Positions 1 through 7,943 of a stretch of 64,000 nt of DNA are shown here, piece after piece. A program made the position numbers and the translations under genes. The DNA is from Thermoleophilia bacterium. Lineage in GTDB: Bacteria; Actinomycetota; Thermoleophilia; Gaiellales; Gaiellaceae. Numbering within the stretch: the first letter of the stretch is position 1; the number at the start of each line of letters is the position of its first letter. The notes below the pieces were generated by a model that was not told where the DNA came from, did not search any database, and saw only the letters and a program-made list of their open reading frames with translations. The stretch is taken from contig JADLFG010000029.1 of the NCBI GenBank assembly GCA_020845695.1, forward strand, positions 1-64,000, given 5' to 3'.

Positions 1-238
1 ACCTCGCCTCATGACCGTGCCGCACCGCGGTGCGCTCCGGGATGTGCTTGCCCTTCGGGCCGACCGCCTCGACCACCTCCTCCTCCAGCAGCTCGGCCAG
101 CACGCCGAGGCCGACGCCGACGCTCAACGCCAACAGCCCCTCCTTCGCCGACCCGACCAACTCCCCCAGCGCCTCCTGCACCCGCGCCGGCAACGCCAGC
201 TCCTCGCGTCCGACCTGATCGAGAGATATGGTCTTCAC
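1..238 (-). CDS. IS256/mutator-type transposase, N-terminal part (cut by window edge)
   Basis: Read from GTG at 238 toward the left edge, about 79 residues are visible and no stop is reached. The region around residues 45-79 holds a run of acidic residues in an LLEEEVVEAVGPKGKH context, followed by ERTAVRHGHE. That pattern is typical of the N-terminus of IS256-family (mutator) transposases, where it precedes the DDE catalytic domain, which lies outside the window. A purine-rich GGGGGATC stretch precedes the GTG. The element would move itself by cut-and-paste or copy-out transposition. The inverted repeat at this end should lie between about 239 and 355 but I could not define it. Family assignment is from remembered motifs; whether the full gene is intact cannot be seen. 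Confidence 0.72.
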   Translation of the reverse strand, partial: MKTISLDQVGREELALPARVQEALGELVGSAKEGLLALSVGVGLGVLAELLEEEVVEAVGPKGKHIPERTAVRHGHEAR

Positions 239-354
239 GGCGGATCCCCCTGTCTCGAACGACGACTTCGGCACTCGCCACGGTCGCGCAGCGACCGGAC
301 GAGGCAGGAGGACCGCCACCTCAAGTTCTACGAGCTACGGGACAACCTCTCCTG

Positions 355-462
355 ACGCCGCTGCGTCCCGGCGAGCACACGCTCAGCACCGTCGGCGTCT
401 TTGAGTTCCCGGGCGAGGACGTGAACACGATGGGCATGAACTTCCACCTGACGGTGGAGTGA
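355..462 (+). pseudogene. 3' stub of a gene probably interrupted by the IS element
   Basis: An open frame ending in TGA at 460-462 encodes a coherent C-terminal tail containing LRPGEHTLSTVGVFEFPG and ending HLTVE. No start codon or convincing upstream coding sequence exists in this frame, and the region to its left belongs to the transposase end. The PGEHTL motif resembles the end of small secreted beta-rich proteins, but I cannot name a family. The left limit is only approximate. The simplest reading is a gene cut by insertion of the IS element, leaving its last roughly 35 codons. Confidence 0.35.
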
Positions 463-541
463 GCGATCGGGGAGGGGTGCCCGCGTGCGGCGGGTACCCC
501 TCCACCCCGGGCGGGGCGGCGGGTGTCGTTACCCTTCGCCC

Positions 542-1069
542 GTGGCCGCGCGGAGCCTGATCGAGAACCCGGACGAGATCCGCCGGGTGCTCGCCGGGAA
601 CGCGTCTGCCGCTCGCGCCCGGGCGGATGCGGTGACCAGCTTCCGCGCGAGCGCGGAGCTCGTCCGCAACCTGACCGTCGAGACGCGGGCCGGTGGCCAC
701 ACGATCGTCGTCGACGAGCCTTCGAGCTTCGCGGGGGCCGGACTCGGCCCGAACCCGCTCGAGACGCTGCTGGCCGGCGTGGGGAGCTGCCTCGCGATCA
801 CGATCGCCGTCAACGCGGCGCAGCTCGGTGTCGGCGTGCGCTCGCTCCGGGTCGACGTCAGCGCCGACGCCGACCTCGCCGCCTTCTACGGACTCGCCGC
901 CGGCCCGCTCGGGTTCGAGCGGCTGACGTGCGACGTCGCGCTCGATACGGACGCCGACGAGGCGACGGCTCGGGAGCTCGCGCGGCTCGCCGAGGAGCGC
1001 TGCCCCGGCCTGGGGGCGATCCGGCTCGCCGCCCCGGTCGAGACGCGCTGGCGGCACGGTCCCGGCTGA
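542..1069 (+). CDS. OsmC/Ohr family peroxiredoxin-like protein
   Basis: This 175-residue protein has the OsmC fold signature: a first cysteine at about residue 83 in GVGSCLAITIA and a second at about 154 in ERCPGL. These are the redox pair OsmC/Ohr proteins use to reduce organic hydroperoxides. Family members are usually 140-180 residues and cytoplasmic. The GTG at 542 is chosen because it is preceded at a short distance by TACCCT, a -10-like box that would give a leaderless message; an upstream in-frame ATG at 485 would add a low-complexity, unlike-family extension. It stands alone, followed by an intergenic stretch with palindromic repeats. The N-terminal 40 residues are longer than in classical OsmC, so the substrate may differ. 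Confidence 0.88.
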   Translation: MAARSLIENPDEIRRVLAGNASAARARADAVTSFRASAELVRNLTVETRAGGHTIVVDEPSSFAGAGLGPNPLETLLAGVGSCLAITIAVNAAQLGVGVRSLRVDVSADADLAAFYGLAAGPLGFERLTCDVALDTDADEATARELARLAEERCPGLGAIRLAAPVETRWRHGPG

Positions 1070-1134
1070 GGGCGCCGCGACCCCGGCTCGTGCGGGCCCG
1101 CAGGCCGATCGGCGGGATCGGTCGTGGGGTTCGG

Positions 1135-1214
1135 GTGTAGGGGCCGGACTTGTCCGGCCCGAGCCTGCCGCGTTGCCGGTGCTCGTGTCGCCGTGGGCGA
1201 GACGGGTCTCGCCC
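1135..1214. repeat. Two copies of a dispersed palindromic repeat, in opposite orientation
   Basis: A 20-bp perfect palindrome GGGCCGGACTTGTCCGGCCC lies at 1141-1160, preceded by GTGTAG. A second, GGGCGAGACGGGTCTCGCCC, lies at 1195-1214 and is followed by CCTACG, the reverse complement of the same flank. A third, degraded copy starts near 1229. Members of the same family occur near 7.7-7.9 kb and 55.8-56.0 kb. They occupy the gap between osmC and mutY and look like REP-type mobile palindromes. Confidence 0.75.
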
Positions 1215-1264
1215 CTACGTCTTCCTGGTGGGGCGGGCGAGACAGGTCGATGGTGTGAGATGCC

Positions 1265-1987
1265 TCACCCGGCGCCGGGCAAGCGGACGAGCCCGTCTCT
1301 GACCGCGACGAGCCCGTCGCGCTCGAGCGCGGCGACCGCGTCGCCATCGAGCTGGCCGAGCGGGCGGGGACACGCCGCGACCTCCCGCAGCGCGCGCGAG
1401 CGCCGCTGGCGGAACGAGCCCTCGAACGGGCTCTGCCGGCGCTCAGGCGCGAAGCGCCGCCCGCGCGACGGGCAGCCGGCCGCGAGCGGGCAGCTCCCGC
1501 AGCGCGGGACACGGCCGAGGCAGATCGTGGCGCCGAGGTCCATGAGGGCGGCCGCCGCCTCCGGGCCGAAGTCGTGGCCCGTGCGCGCGAGCACGCGGCG
1601 GGCGTTCACGTCCACCGGCAGCACCGGGCGGCCGAACGCGAAGCGGGCGACAGCGTCCGCCGTGTAGCGGCCGACGCCCGGCAGCTCCGTCAGGTCGGCG
1701 GGCCAGCCGCCCGCCGCGACCCGCTGCGCCGCCCGGTGCAGCGAGACCGCGCGGCGGTTGTAGCCGAGCCCCTGCCAGGCGCGGATCACGTCCGCGAGCG
1801 GGGCGGCGGCAAGCGCGGCCGCGTCCGGCCAGCGCTCGAGCCAGTCGAGGTAGCGCGGAACGACCCGCACAACCTGAGTCTGCTGGAGCATCACCTCGGA
1901 GACGAGGATCGCGTAGGGGTCGCGGGTGCGACGCCAGGGGAGGTCGCGGCCGTGCTCGGAGAACCAGGCCAGAAGCGCTTCCTGCAC
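1265..1987 (-). CDS. mutY: A/G-specific adenine DNA glycosylase MutY, short form
   Basis: MutY removes adenine mispaired with 8-oxoguanine in base-excision repair. The 240-residue protein has the catalytic glutamate (about E31) in SEVMLQQTQV, the helix-hairpin-helix LPGVGRYTA near 102-110, the catalytic aspartate (about D126) in VDVNARRVLAR, and a [4Fe-4S] set C156-x6-C163-x2-C166-x5-C172. The E in SEVMLQQ separates MutY from EndoIII, which has a lysine elsewhere. GTG at 1987 is chosen because it puts LLAWFSEHGRDLPWR at the very N-terminus and has TAGGCT just upstream as a leaderless -10. It ends after the iron-sulfur domain plus a short tail, so the C-terminal 8-oxoG-recognition (NUDIX-like) domain of long MutY proteins is absent. 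It is divergent from the MMPL gene. Confidence 0.9.
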   Translation of the reverse strand: MQEALLAWFSEHGRDLPWRRTRDPYAILVSEVMLQQTQVVRVVPRYLDWLERWPDAAALAAAPLADVIRAWQGLGYNRRAVSLHRAAQRVAAGGWPADLTELPGVGRYTADAVARFAFGRPVLPVDVNARRVLARTGHDFGPEAAAALMDLGATICLGRVPRCGSCPLAAGCPSRGRRFAPERRQSPFEGSFRQRRSRALREVAACPRPLGQLDGDAVAALERDGLVAVRDGLVRLPGAG

Positions 1988-2070
1988 GCAGCCAAGCCTA
2001 TGGGGTCGAGCCGGGGTCCGGGCGCTCGCGAGTGACCCCCCGGCGCCCATGTGAGACATACTGGTAACGT

Positions 2071-2092
2071 TCTGAGACATCGTTGTCTCAGA
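2071..2092. promoter_or_regulatory. Probable TetR operator upstream of the MMPL exporter
   Basis: A 22-bp inverted repeat has perfect 9-bp arms TCTGAGACA and TGTCTCAGA separated by TCGT. A second copy of the left half, GTGAGACAT, lies at 2051-2059. The sites sit just upstream of the exporter's ribosome-binding site and around the likely promoter, between mutY and the MMPL gene. The downstream operon encodes a TetR repressor, which makes autoregulation by this site likely. Confidence 0.7.
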
Positions 2093-2107
2093 CGTCGGGA
2101 GGGCTTC

Positions 2108-4378
2108 GTGAGCGGACGGAACGGGGGCGCGGGCGGCGCCGGGCACCACACCGACCACGAGGGCGCGCTCGCGCGGCTCGGCCGGGCCTGCGCGCGGCAC
2201 CGCTGGCGGACGATCGGGCTCTGGCTCGTCGCGATCGTCGCCGTCGTCGGAGTCAGTCGGGTCGCGGGCGGGGAGCTCGTCGACGAGTTCTCGATCCCGA
2301 ACTCGGACGCCCAGCGTGCATTCGACCTGCTCGAGGAGCGCTTCCCCGCCCGTTCCGGCGACTCCGCCACGCTCGTCTTCGCCGCCCGCGAGGGCCGCCT
2401 CGACGACGCCGCGGCGAGGGAGGCGGTCGAGCGCGCGCTCGCCGCCGCGGCCGCCGTCCCCGGCGTCGAGAGCGCCGGCGACCCGTACGCGACCGAGTCG
2501 GGCGAGCTCTCGGACGACGGGCGAATCGCCTACGCGGACGTCCAGTTCGACCGGCCCGGCTTCGAGGTGCCGAAGGACGACGTCGAGCGGCTCGAGCAGG
2601 ACGTGCTCGCGGCCGTGGCAGGCTCGCCGGTCCAGGCCGAGTTCACGGGCGCGGTGATCGGCGCCTCCGAGCAACCCGAGACCGGCACGAGCGAGCTGCT
2701 CGGCCTCGTCGCCGCGGTCGTGATCCTCGTGATCGTCTTCGGCAGCGTCGTCGCGATGGGACTGCCGATCCTGCTCGCGCTCGTCGCGCTCGGTACCGGC
2801 CTCTCCCTGCTCATGCTCGCCGCGGCCGTCACGACCTTCAACACCGTCACGCCGACGCTCGCGACCATGCTCGGGCTCGGCGTCGGGATCGACTACGCGC
2901 TCTTCATCGTCACGCGCTTCCGACAGGCCCTCCACGACGGCCTCGCCCCGGAGGACGCGGCCGCCGCAGCCACCGCCACCGCCGGGCGGGCCGTGATCTT
3001 CGCCGGCGCGACCGTCGCGATCTCGATCTCGGCGCTCGCCGTGATCGGCCTCGACTTCGTGACGAAGCTCGGTGTCGGCGCCGCCATCACCGTGGTCGTC
3101 GCCGTGCTCGCCGCGGTCACGCTGCTCCCGGCCGTCCTCAGCCTCCTCGGGCACAGGATCGACCGCGGCCGGGTCCCGTTCGTCAAGGTACAGGACGACT
3201 CGTACGCGGCGAGGCAGCGGTCGCTGCCCGCACGCTGGGCCCGTCGCGTCACCCGCCGGCCCGGCCTCGCGCTCGCCCTCTCGCTGCTCATCCTCGCCGT
3301 GCTGGCGACGCCCGCCGGCTGGGCCCGCCTCGGCTCGAGCGACGCCGGCTCCAACCCGACCAGCACGACAACCCGGCGCGCCTACGACCTGCTGGCGGAA
3401 GGCTTCGGCGCCGGGTTCAACGGGCCGCTGCTCGTCGCCGTCGACCAGCGCGGCGCCCCCGAGGCCGCCGACCGGCTCGTCGCGACGCTGCGCGAGACCG
3501 ACGGGATCGCCTCCGTCCGCGATCCGAGCGTGAACGACGAGGGCGACACGGCCCTGATCGTGGCCTACCCGACGACAGCGCCCGACTCTGAGCGCACGGC
3601 GGACCTCGTCGGCCACCTGCGCTCGGACACGATCCCCGCCACGTTCGCGGGCACCGGCGCCCGCGCGTTCGTCGGCGGCCAGACCGCGGCGTTCGAGGAC
3701 ATCGCCGCGCAGATCTTCGGCCGCCTACCCGTGTTCCTGCTCGTCGCGATGGGGATCACGTTCCTGATCCTCTCGATGGCGTTCCGCTCGGTGGTCGTCG
3801 CGGTCAAGGCGTCGCTGACCACGGCCGCGTCGGCGCTCGCCGCCTTCGGCGTGCTCGTCGCGGTCTTCCAGCTCGGCTGGGGCGAGAGCGTGGTCGGGCT
3901 CGACACGACCGGGCCGATCGAGTCCTTCCTGCCCGTGATCGTGCTCGCGATCCTGTTCGGGCTCTCGACCGACTACGAGGTCTTCCTCGTCAGCCGGATC
4001 AGGGAGGAGTACGTCCACGGCGACGAGCCCCGCCGGGCGATCATCGACGGGGTCGGCGCGATCGGCCGGGTCGTCGTCGCTGCCGCGCTGATCATGTCCG
4101 TCGTCTTCTTCTCGTTCGTCCTCGGCCCCGACCGGATCATCAAGGAGTTCGGGGTCGCGCTCGGTGCCGCGATCGTGATCGACGCGTTCGTCGTCCGGCT
4201 CGTCTTCGTGCCCGCCCTGATGTGGCTGCTCGGCGAGCGCGCCTGGTACATGCCGCGCTGGCTCGACCGGCTGCTCCCCAACCTGACGATCGAGCCGCCC
4301 GTCGCCGAGACGGCCGCGAGTGCGCCCCGTGGCGGCGGCGCCGCGGCGCCCGCGCTCGGGGAGGCCGAGCCGGAGTGA
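2108..4378 (+). CDS. MMPL/RND-superfamily membrane transporter
   Basis: This 756-residue membrane protein has the duplicated RND plan: an N-terminal helix, a periplasmic-type domain, a block of about five helices, then the same again. The two family motifs are visible, GVGIDYALFIVTRFR in the first helix block and GLSTDYEVFLVSRIREEY in the second, carrying the aspartates of the proton relay. MMPL proteins export lipids, siderophores or drugs using proton motive force. GTG at 2108 is preferred over an upstream in-frame GTG at 2051 because GGGAGG lies seven bases ahead and the upstream start falls inside the operator. It overlaps the TetR gene, so both are one transcript under the 2071-2092 operator. 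The exported compound cannot be told from sequence. Confidence 0.9.
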   Translation: MSGRNGGAGGAGHHTDHEGALARLGRACARHRWRTIGLWLVAIVAVVGVSRVAGGELVDEFSIPNSDAQRAFDLLEERFPARSGDSATLVFAAREGRLDDAAAREAVERALAAAAAVPGVESAGDPYATESGELSDDGRIAYADVQFDRPGFEVPKDDVERLEQDVLAAVAGSPVQAEFTGAVIGASEQPETGTSELLGLVAAVVILVIVFGSVVAMGLPILLALVALGTGLSLLMLAAAVTTFNTVTPTLATMLGLGVGIDYALFIVTRFRQALHDGLAPEDAAAAATATAGRAVIFAGATVAISISALAVIGLDFVTKLGVGAAITVVVAVLAAVTLLPAVLSLLGHRIDRGRVPFVKVQDDSYAARQRSLPARWARRVTRRPGLALALSLLILAVLATPAGWARLGSSDAGSNPTSTTTRRAYDLLAEGFGAGFNGPLLVAVDQRGAPEAADRLVATLRETDGIASVRDPSVNDEGDTALIVAYPTTAPDSERTADLVGHLRSDTIPATFAGTGARAFVGGQTAAFEDIAAQIFGRLPVFLLVAMGITFLILSMAFRSVVVAVKASLTTAASALAAFGVLVAVFQLGWGESVVGLDTTGPIESFLPVIVLAILFGLSTDYEVFLVSRIREEYVHGDEPRRAIIDGVGAIGRVVVAAALIMSVVFFSFVLGPDRIIKEFGVALGAAIVIDAFVVRLVFVPALMWLLGERAWYMPRWLDRLLPNLTIEPPVAETAASAPRGGGAAAPALGEAEPE

Positions 4379-4920
4379 CCGCCGGCGAGCACGTGCGCGC
4401 GGGGATCGTCCGTGCCGCCACCGAGCTGCTCGCGAGCGAGGGGATCGACGTCAGCATGGCCGCGGTCGCCGAGGTCGCCGGAGTCGGGCGCGCGACGCTC
4501 TACCGCTACTTCCCGAGCCGCGAGAGCCTCGTCCACGCCGTCTGCCTGGCGGGGATCGCCGAGGCGACCGAGCGGCTCGAGGGCGCGCACCTCGACAGCG
4601 TCCCGCCGGGCGAGGCGCTCGCCCGGATGGCCAGGGCGATCCTGGCGGTCGGCACCCGCTACATCGTGATGGTGCGCGAGCCGCGGCTGCCCGAACACGA
4701 GCCGGCGCAGGAGCTCGTGCTCGGCCGGATCCACTCCATTCTCGACCGGGCTCGCTCCGAGGGTCTCGTCCGCGACGACGTCTCGGTCGAGTGGCAGGTC
4801 GCGAGCTACGCCACCCTGCTGCTCGCGGGCATCGAGCACGCCTGGCGGCACGGGCTCGGGATCGAGGAGGCCGCCGCCGCCGTGGTCGACCAGTTCCTCC
4901 TCGGAGCCGGACGCGGGTAG
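4375..4920 (+). CDS. TetR/AcrR family transcriptional repressor
   Basis: This 181-residue regulator has the TetR helix-turn-helix at about residues 25-50 (MAAVAEVAGVGRATLYRYFPSR) and a variable helical ligand-binding domain. GTG at 4375 overlaps the exporter's stop codon (GTGA), a sign of translational coupling. It probably represses the exporter operon and itself through the inverted repeat upstream of the MMPL gene, with release by the exported compound or a related ligand. This follows the usual logic of TetR-exporter pairs and is not shown directly. Confidence 0.88.
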   Translation: MTAGEHVRAGIVRAATELLASEGIDVSMAAVAEVAGVGRATLYRYFPSRESLVHAVCLAGIAEATERLEGAHLDSVPPGEALARMARAILAVGTRYIVMVREPRLPEHEPAQELVLGRIHSILDRARSEGLVRDDVSVEWQVASYATLLLAGIEHAWRHGLGIEEAAAAVVDQFLLGAGRG

Positions 4921-4950
4921 CGCCGGCGCCCGGCCGCTACGCTGCCGTGC

Positions 4951-6030
4951 GTGGCGGTCAGAGTGCGCTTCGCCCCGAGCCCGACCGGCTCGCTCCATCT
5001 CGGCAGCGCCCTCACCGCCCGCGCCAATCGCCGCTTCGCCGACGAGCGCCGCGGCACGCTCGTGCTGCGGATCGACGACACCGACGCGGCCCGGAGCGAC
5101 CCGGCCGCCGAGGTCGCCATCCTCGCCGATCTCGACTGGCTCGGGCTCCGCTGGGACGAGGGTCCGGTGCGCCAGAGCGAGCGTGCTGAGCTCTACCGGG
5201 ACGCGGCAGGGCGCCTGCTCGCCAGCGGCGCCGCCTACGAGGAGGCGGGCGCCGTTCGTTTCCGCGAGGAGCGCCGCCCGACGCTGCTTCGGCCCGACGG
5301 CTCGGCCACCTACCACCTCGCCACGGTCGTCGACGATGCCGAGCTGCGGATCACGCACGTGATCCGCGGGCGCGACCACCTGCCGAACACCCCGCTGCAC
5401 GAGGCGCTCGCCCGCGCGCTCGGCGCCGAGCCGCCCGAGTACCTCCACCACGGCCTGCTCGTCGGGCCGGCCGGGGCCAAGCTCTCGAAGCGCGGGGGCG
5501 GCGTCTCCGTGGCCGACCTGCGCGAGCAGGGGATCCCACCCGAGGCGCTCGTCACCTACCTCGACGAGCTCGACCTGCCCCGCGCCGACATCCGGCTCGA
5601 CCGGGCCCGGATCGCCCGGCTCGCGATCGAGGCGATCGCCGCCCTCCCCGAAACCGAGCTCTGCGCCCGGGTGGGGGCGCCGCCCAGGCTCGCCCCGGCC
5701 CTGCGCGGGGCGCGCACGCTCGTCGAGGCCGCCGACGTCGCCCGCCGGCTGCTCGAGGCGCCGGCTGCCGTTCCGAGCGGCTCGCCCGCGACCCTCGAGC
5801 GCTTCGCGGTGCTGCGCGCGGCTGCCGGGGACGAGCTCGACGAGGCGGGGGCGCGCGAGCTCGTGCGGGAGCTGAAGCAGGGCGGCGGTGACCTGGGCGC
5901 TCTCCGCGTCGCGCTCACAGGCGGCCGGCGCGGCCCCGAGCTGTGGGCGATCCTGCACGCGCTGCCCCGGGACGAGGCGCTTCGCCGCGCGCGCTCCGCG
6001 CTGAGCGTCGATACTCACGGCAGGAGGTGA
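4951..6030 (+). CDS. gltX: Compact glutamyl-tRNA synthetase
   Basis: Charges tRNA with glutamate. The class I signature [10 protein letters not shown] is at about residues 9-18 and the KMSKS equivalent KLSKR at about 177-181. Between them is the family block [19 protein letters not shown]. After the catalytic core the protein keeps a helical anticodon-binding region ending in [18 protein letters not shown], as in normal GltX, but the whole chain is 359 residues against about 460-500 usually. The deletion falls in the stem-contact and anticodon-binding helices. GluQ-RS, the other short paralogue, would lack the C-terminal block, so I prefer GltX. GTG at 4951 follows TACGCT closely and looks leaderless. 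The next gene's ribosome-binding site lies inside its last codons. Confidence 0.85.
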   Translation: MAVRVRFAPSPTGSLHLGSALTARANRRFADERRGTLVLRIDDTDAARSDPAAEVAILADLDWLGLRWDEGPVRQSERAELYRDAAGRLLASGAAYEEAGAVRFREERRPTLLRPDGSATYHLATVVDDAELRITHVIRGRDHLPNTPLHEALARALGAEPPEYLHHGLLVGPAGAKLSKRGGGVSVADLREQGIPPEALVTYLDELDLPRADIRLDRARIARLAIEAIAALPETELCARVGAPPRLAPALRGARTLVEAADVARRLLEAPAAVPSGSPATLERFAVLRAAAGDELDEAGARELVRELKQGGGDLGALRVALTGGRRGPELWAILHALPRDEALRRARSALSVDTHGRR

Positions 6031-6035
6031 CCTGG

Positions 6036-7655
6036 ATGGCGACGACCGAGAGCCGCCGAACGCCGCACGACCGCCCCGCCGCCTTCTCGACCATGTCGGG
6101 CGTCGAGGTCGGGCCCCTGTACTCGCCTGCGAGCGTGGCGGTCGACTACGGGCGCGATCTCGGGGATCCGGGGGAGTTCCCTTTCACCCGGGGCGTCTAC
6201 GAATCGATGTACCGGGGCAGGCTGTGGACGATGCGGCAGTTTGCCGGCTTCGGGACGGCGCGGGACACGAACGAGCGGTTCCGCTACCTGCTCGAGCATG
6301 GACAGACGGGGCTGTCGACGGCATTCGACATGCCGACGCTCATGGGCTACGACTCAGACCATCCGCGCTCGCTCGGGGAGGTGGGCCGGGAGGGGGTCGC
6401 GGTCGACTCGCTCGCGGACATGCGGGAGCTGTTCTCGGGGATCCCGCTCGGCGAGGTGTCGACGTCGATGACGATCAACTCGCCGGCCGCGATCCTGCTC
6501 GCGTTCTACGTGTGCGTCGCGGAGGAGCAGGGCGTGCCGCGCGCGGCACTCAGGGGCACGGCGCAGACGGACATCCTGAAGGAGTACATCGCGCAGAAGG
6601 AGTGGATCTTCCCGCCGGTGCCGTCGATGCGGCTCGTCACGGACATGGTCGAGTTCTGCGCGAAGGAGATGCCGCTCTGGCACCCGATCTCGGTGTCGGG
6701 CTACCACATCCGGGAGGCGGGCTCGACGGCGGCGCAGGAGCTCGCGTTCACGCTCGCGGACGGATTCACGTACGTCGAGTGGGGGCTCGCGCGCGGGCTG
6801 TCCGTGGACGAGTTCGCACCCAGGCTCTCGTTCTTCTTCAACGCGCACATCGACTTCTTCGAGGAGATCGCGAAGTACCGGGCCGCGCGGCGGATCTGGG
6901 CGCGGGAGCTGCGCGACCGCTACGGGGCCAAGGACGAGCGCAGCCTGCTGATGCGGTTCCACTCGCAGACGGCCGGGGTGTCGCTGACCGCCCAGCAGCC
7001 CGAGCTGAACATCGTGCGCACGGCGATCGAGGCGCTGGCCGCGGTGCTCGGGGGGACGCAGTCGCTGCACACGAACTCGTTCGACGAGGCGCTCGCGCTG
7101 CCGACGGAGCAGGCGGTCAAGATCGCGCTGCGCACGCAGCAGGTGATCGCCGAGGAGACCGGGGTCGTCTCGACCCCGGACCCGCTCGGTGGCTCCTGGT
7201 TCCTCGAGGCGCTGACCGATCGGCTCGAGCGGGAGGCGTACGAGTACTTCGAGCGGATCGAGCGGCTCGGCGGCGTGATCGCGGCGATCGAGCAGAACTT
7301 CTTCCAGTCCGAGATCGCGGAGGCGGCTTTTCGCTTCCAGGCGGAGCTCGAGCGCGAGGAACGACGGATCGTCGGCGTCAATGCGTACGTCGAGGGCGGC
7401 GAGCCGGAAGTGCCGCTCTTCCGCGTCGACCCGGAGCTCGAGCGCCGGCAGGCGGAACGGGTGCGGGCGCTCAGGGCCTCGCGCGACCAGGCGGCGGCGG
7501 GGCGCGCGCTCGAGCGACTCGAGACCGATGCCGCCGGCGAGACGAACCTGATGCCGGCGATCATCGATGCGGCCCGGGCCGACGTGACCATGGGCGAGCT
7601 GTGCGACGCGCTGCGCCGTGTCTGGGGCGTCTGGCGCGAGACGCCGGTGTTCTAG
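6036..7655 (+). CDS. icmA: Acyl-CoA mutase large subunit, isobutyryl-CoA mutase type
   Basis: A coenzyme B12-dependent mutase that by family interconverts isobutyryl-CoA and n-butyryl-CoA. The 539 residues cover the substrate-binding barrel only; the B12-binding domain must come from a separate small subunit, not found here. Two residues decide specificity: methylmalonyl-CoA mutase has Tyr89 (RQYAGF) and Arg207 (FMVRNT). Here the same places carry Phe69 in RQFAGF and Gln187 in YIAQKE, the pair known from isobutyryl-CoA mutase (Phe80/Gln198), and the spacing of 118 residues is identical. ATG at 6036 has a strong AGGAGGTGA ahead, overlapping the end of gltX. A 2-hydroxyisobutyryl-CoA mutase would have Ile at the first position. 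Confidence 0.87.
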   Translation: MATTESRRTPHDRPAAFSTMSGVEVGPLYSPASVAVDYGRDLGDPGEFPFTRGVYESMYRGRLWTMRQFAGFGTARDTNERFRYLLEHGQTGLSTAFDMPTLMGYDSDHPRSLGEVGREGVAVDSLADMRELFSGIPLGEVSTSMTINSPAAILLAFYVCVAEEQGVPRAALRGTAQTDILKEYIAQKEWIFPPVPSMRLVTDMVEFCAKEMPLWHPISVSGYHIREAGSTAAQELAFTLADGFTYVEWGLARGLSVDEFAPRLSFFFNAHIDFFEEIAKYRAARRIWARELRDRYGAKDERSLLMRFHSQTAGVSLTAQQPELNIVRTAIEALAAVLGGTQSLHTNSFDEALALPTEQAVKIALRTQQVIAEETGVVSTPDPLGGSWFLEALTDRLEREAYEYFERIERLGGVIAAIEQNFFQSEIAEAAFRFQAELEREERRIVGVNAYVEGGEPEVPLFRVDPELERRQAERVRALRASRDQAAAGRALERLETDAAGETNLMPAIIDAARADVTMGELCDALRRVWGVWRETPVF

Positions 7656-7691
7656 TGCGGCGTCTCGCACCAGCGCGCGGGAGGCGCGGGG

Positions 7692-7884
7692 AAGGTGTGG
7701 GGGCGGGACTGGTCCCCTCCGGGCGTGGGGGCGGGGCCGCGGAGCCGGTACGGGTCTGCCGCGCCTGCCGCCCGGTTCGGGTCTGCCGCGCCTGCCGCCC
7801 GGGTGTAGGGGCGGGACTTGTCCCGCCCGAAACCATGCGCGTACCGGAAACCGAGACGAGTCGCGGGCCGGACACGTCCGGCCC
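7692..7884. repeat. Intergenic repeat cluster: palindromes plus a 27-bp tandem duplication
   Basis: Between the mutase and cysS lie a degraded palindrome at about 7696-7720, a 27-bp unit CGGGTCTGCCGCGCCTGCC... present twice in a row (7751-7777 and 7778-7803), a perfect 20-bp palindrome GGGCGGGACTTGTCCCGCCC at 7809-7828, and a second one GGGCCGGACACGTCCGGCCC at 7865-7884. The pair of palindromes with its 36-bp spacer matches the cluster near 55.9 kb, spacer included. I see no gene in 7656-7943. Confidence 0.8.
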
Positions 7885-7943
7885 CCGCGTCGATCGTCGC
7901 GGTCGCTCCCGATCGCCGGTTCAGGAGAGGCCGCGCTAGCCGG

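Noticed and set aside
4951..6030. GluQ-RS (tRNA-Asp glutamylating enzyme) as identity of the short synthetase
   Set aside because: GluQ-RS has no anticodon-binding part; this protein keeps the typical GltX C-terminal block.
6036..7655. Methylmalonyl-CoA mutase
   Set aside because: The two substrate-deciding residues are Phe and Gln rather than Tyr and Arg.
7751..7803. CRISPR-like repeat
   Set aside because: Only two directly adjacent 27-bp units with no spacer; a simple tandem duplication.
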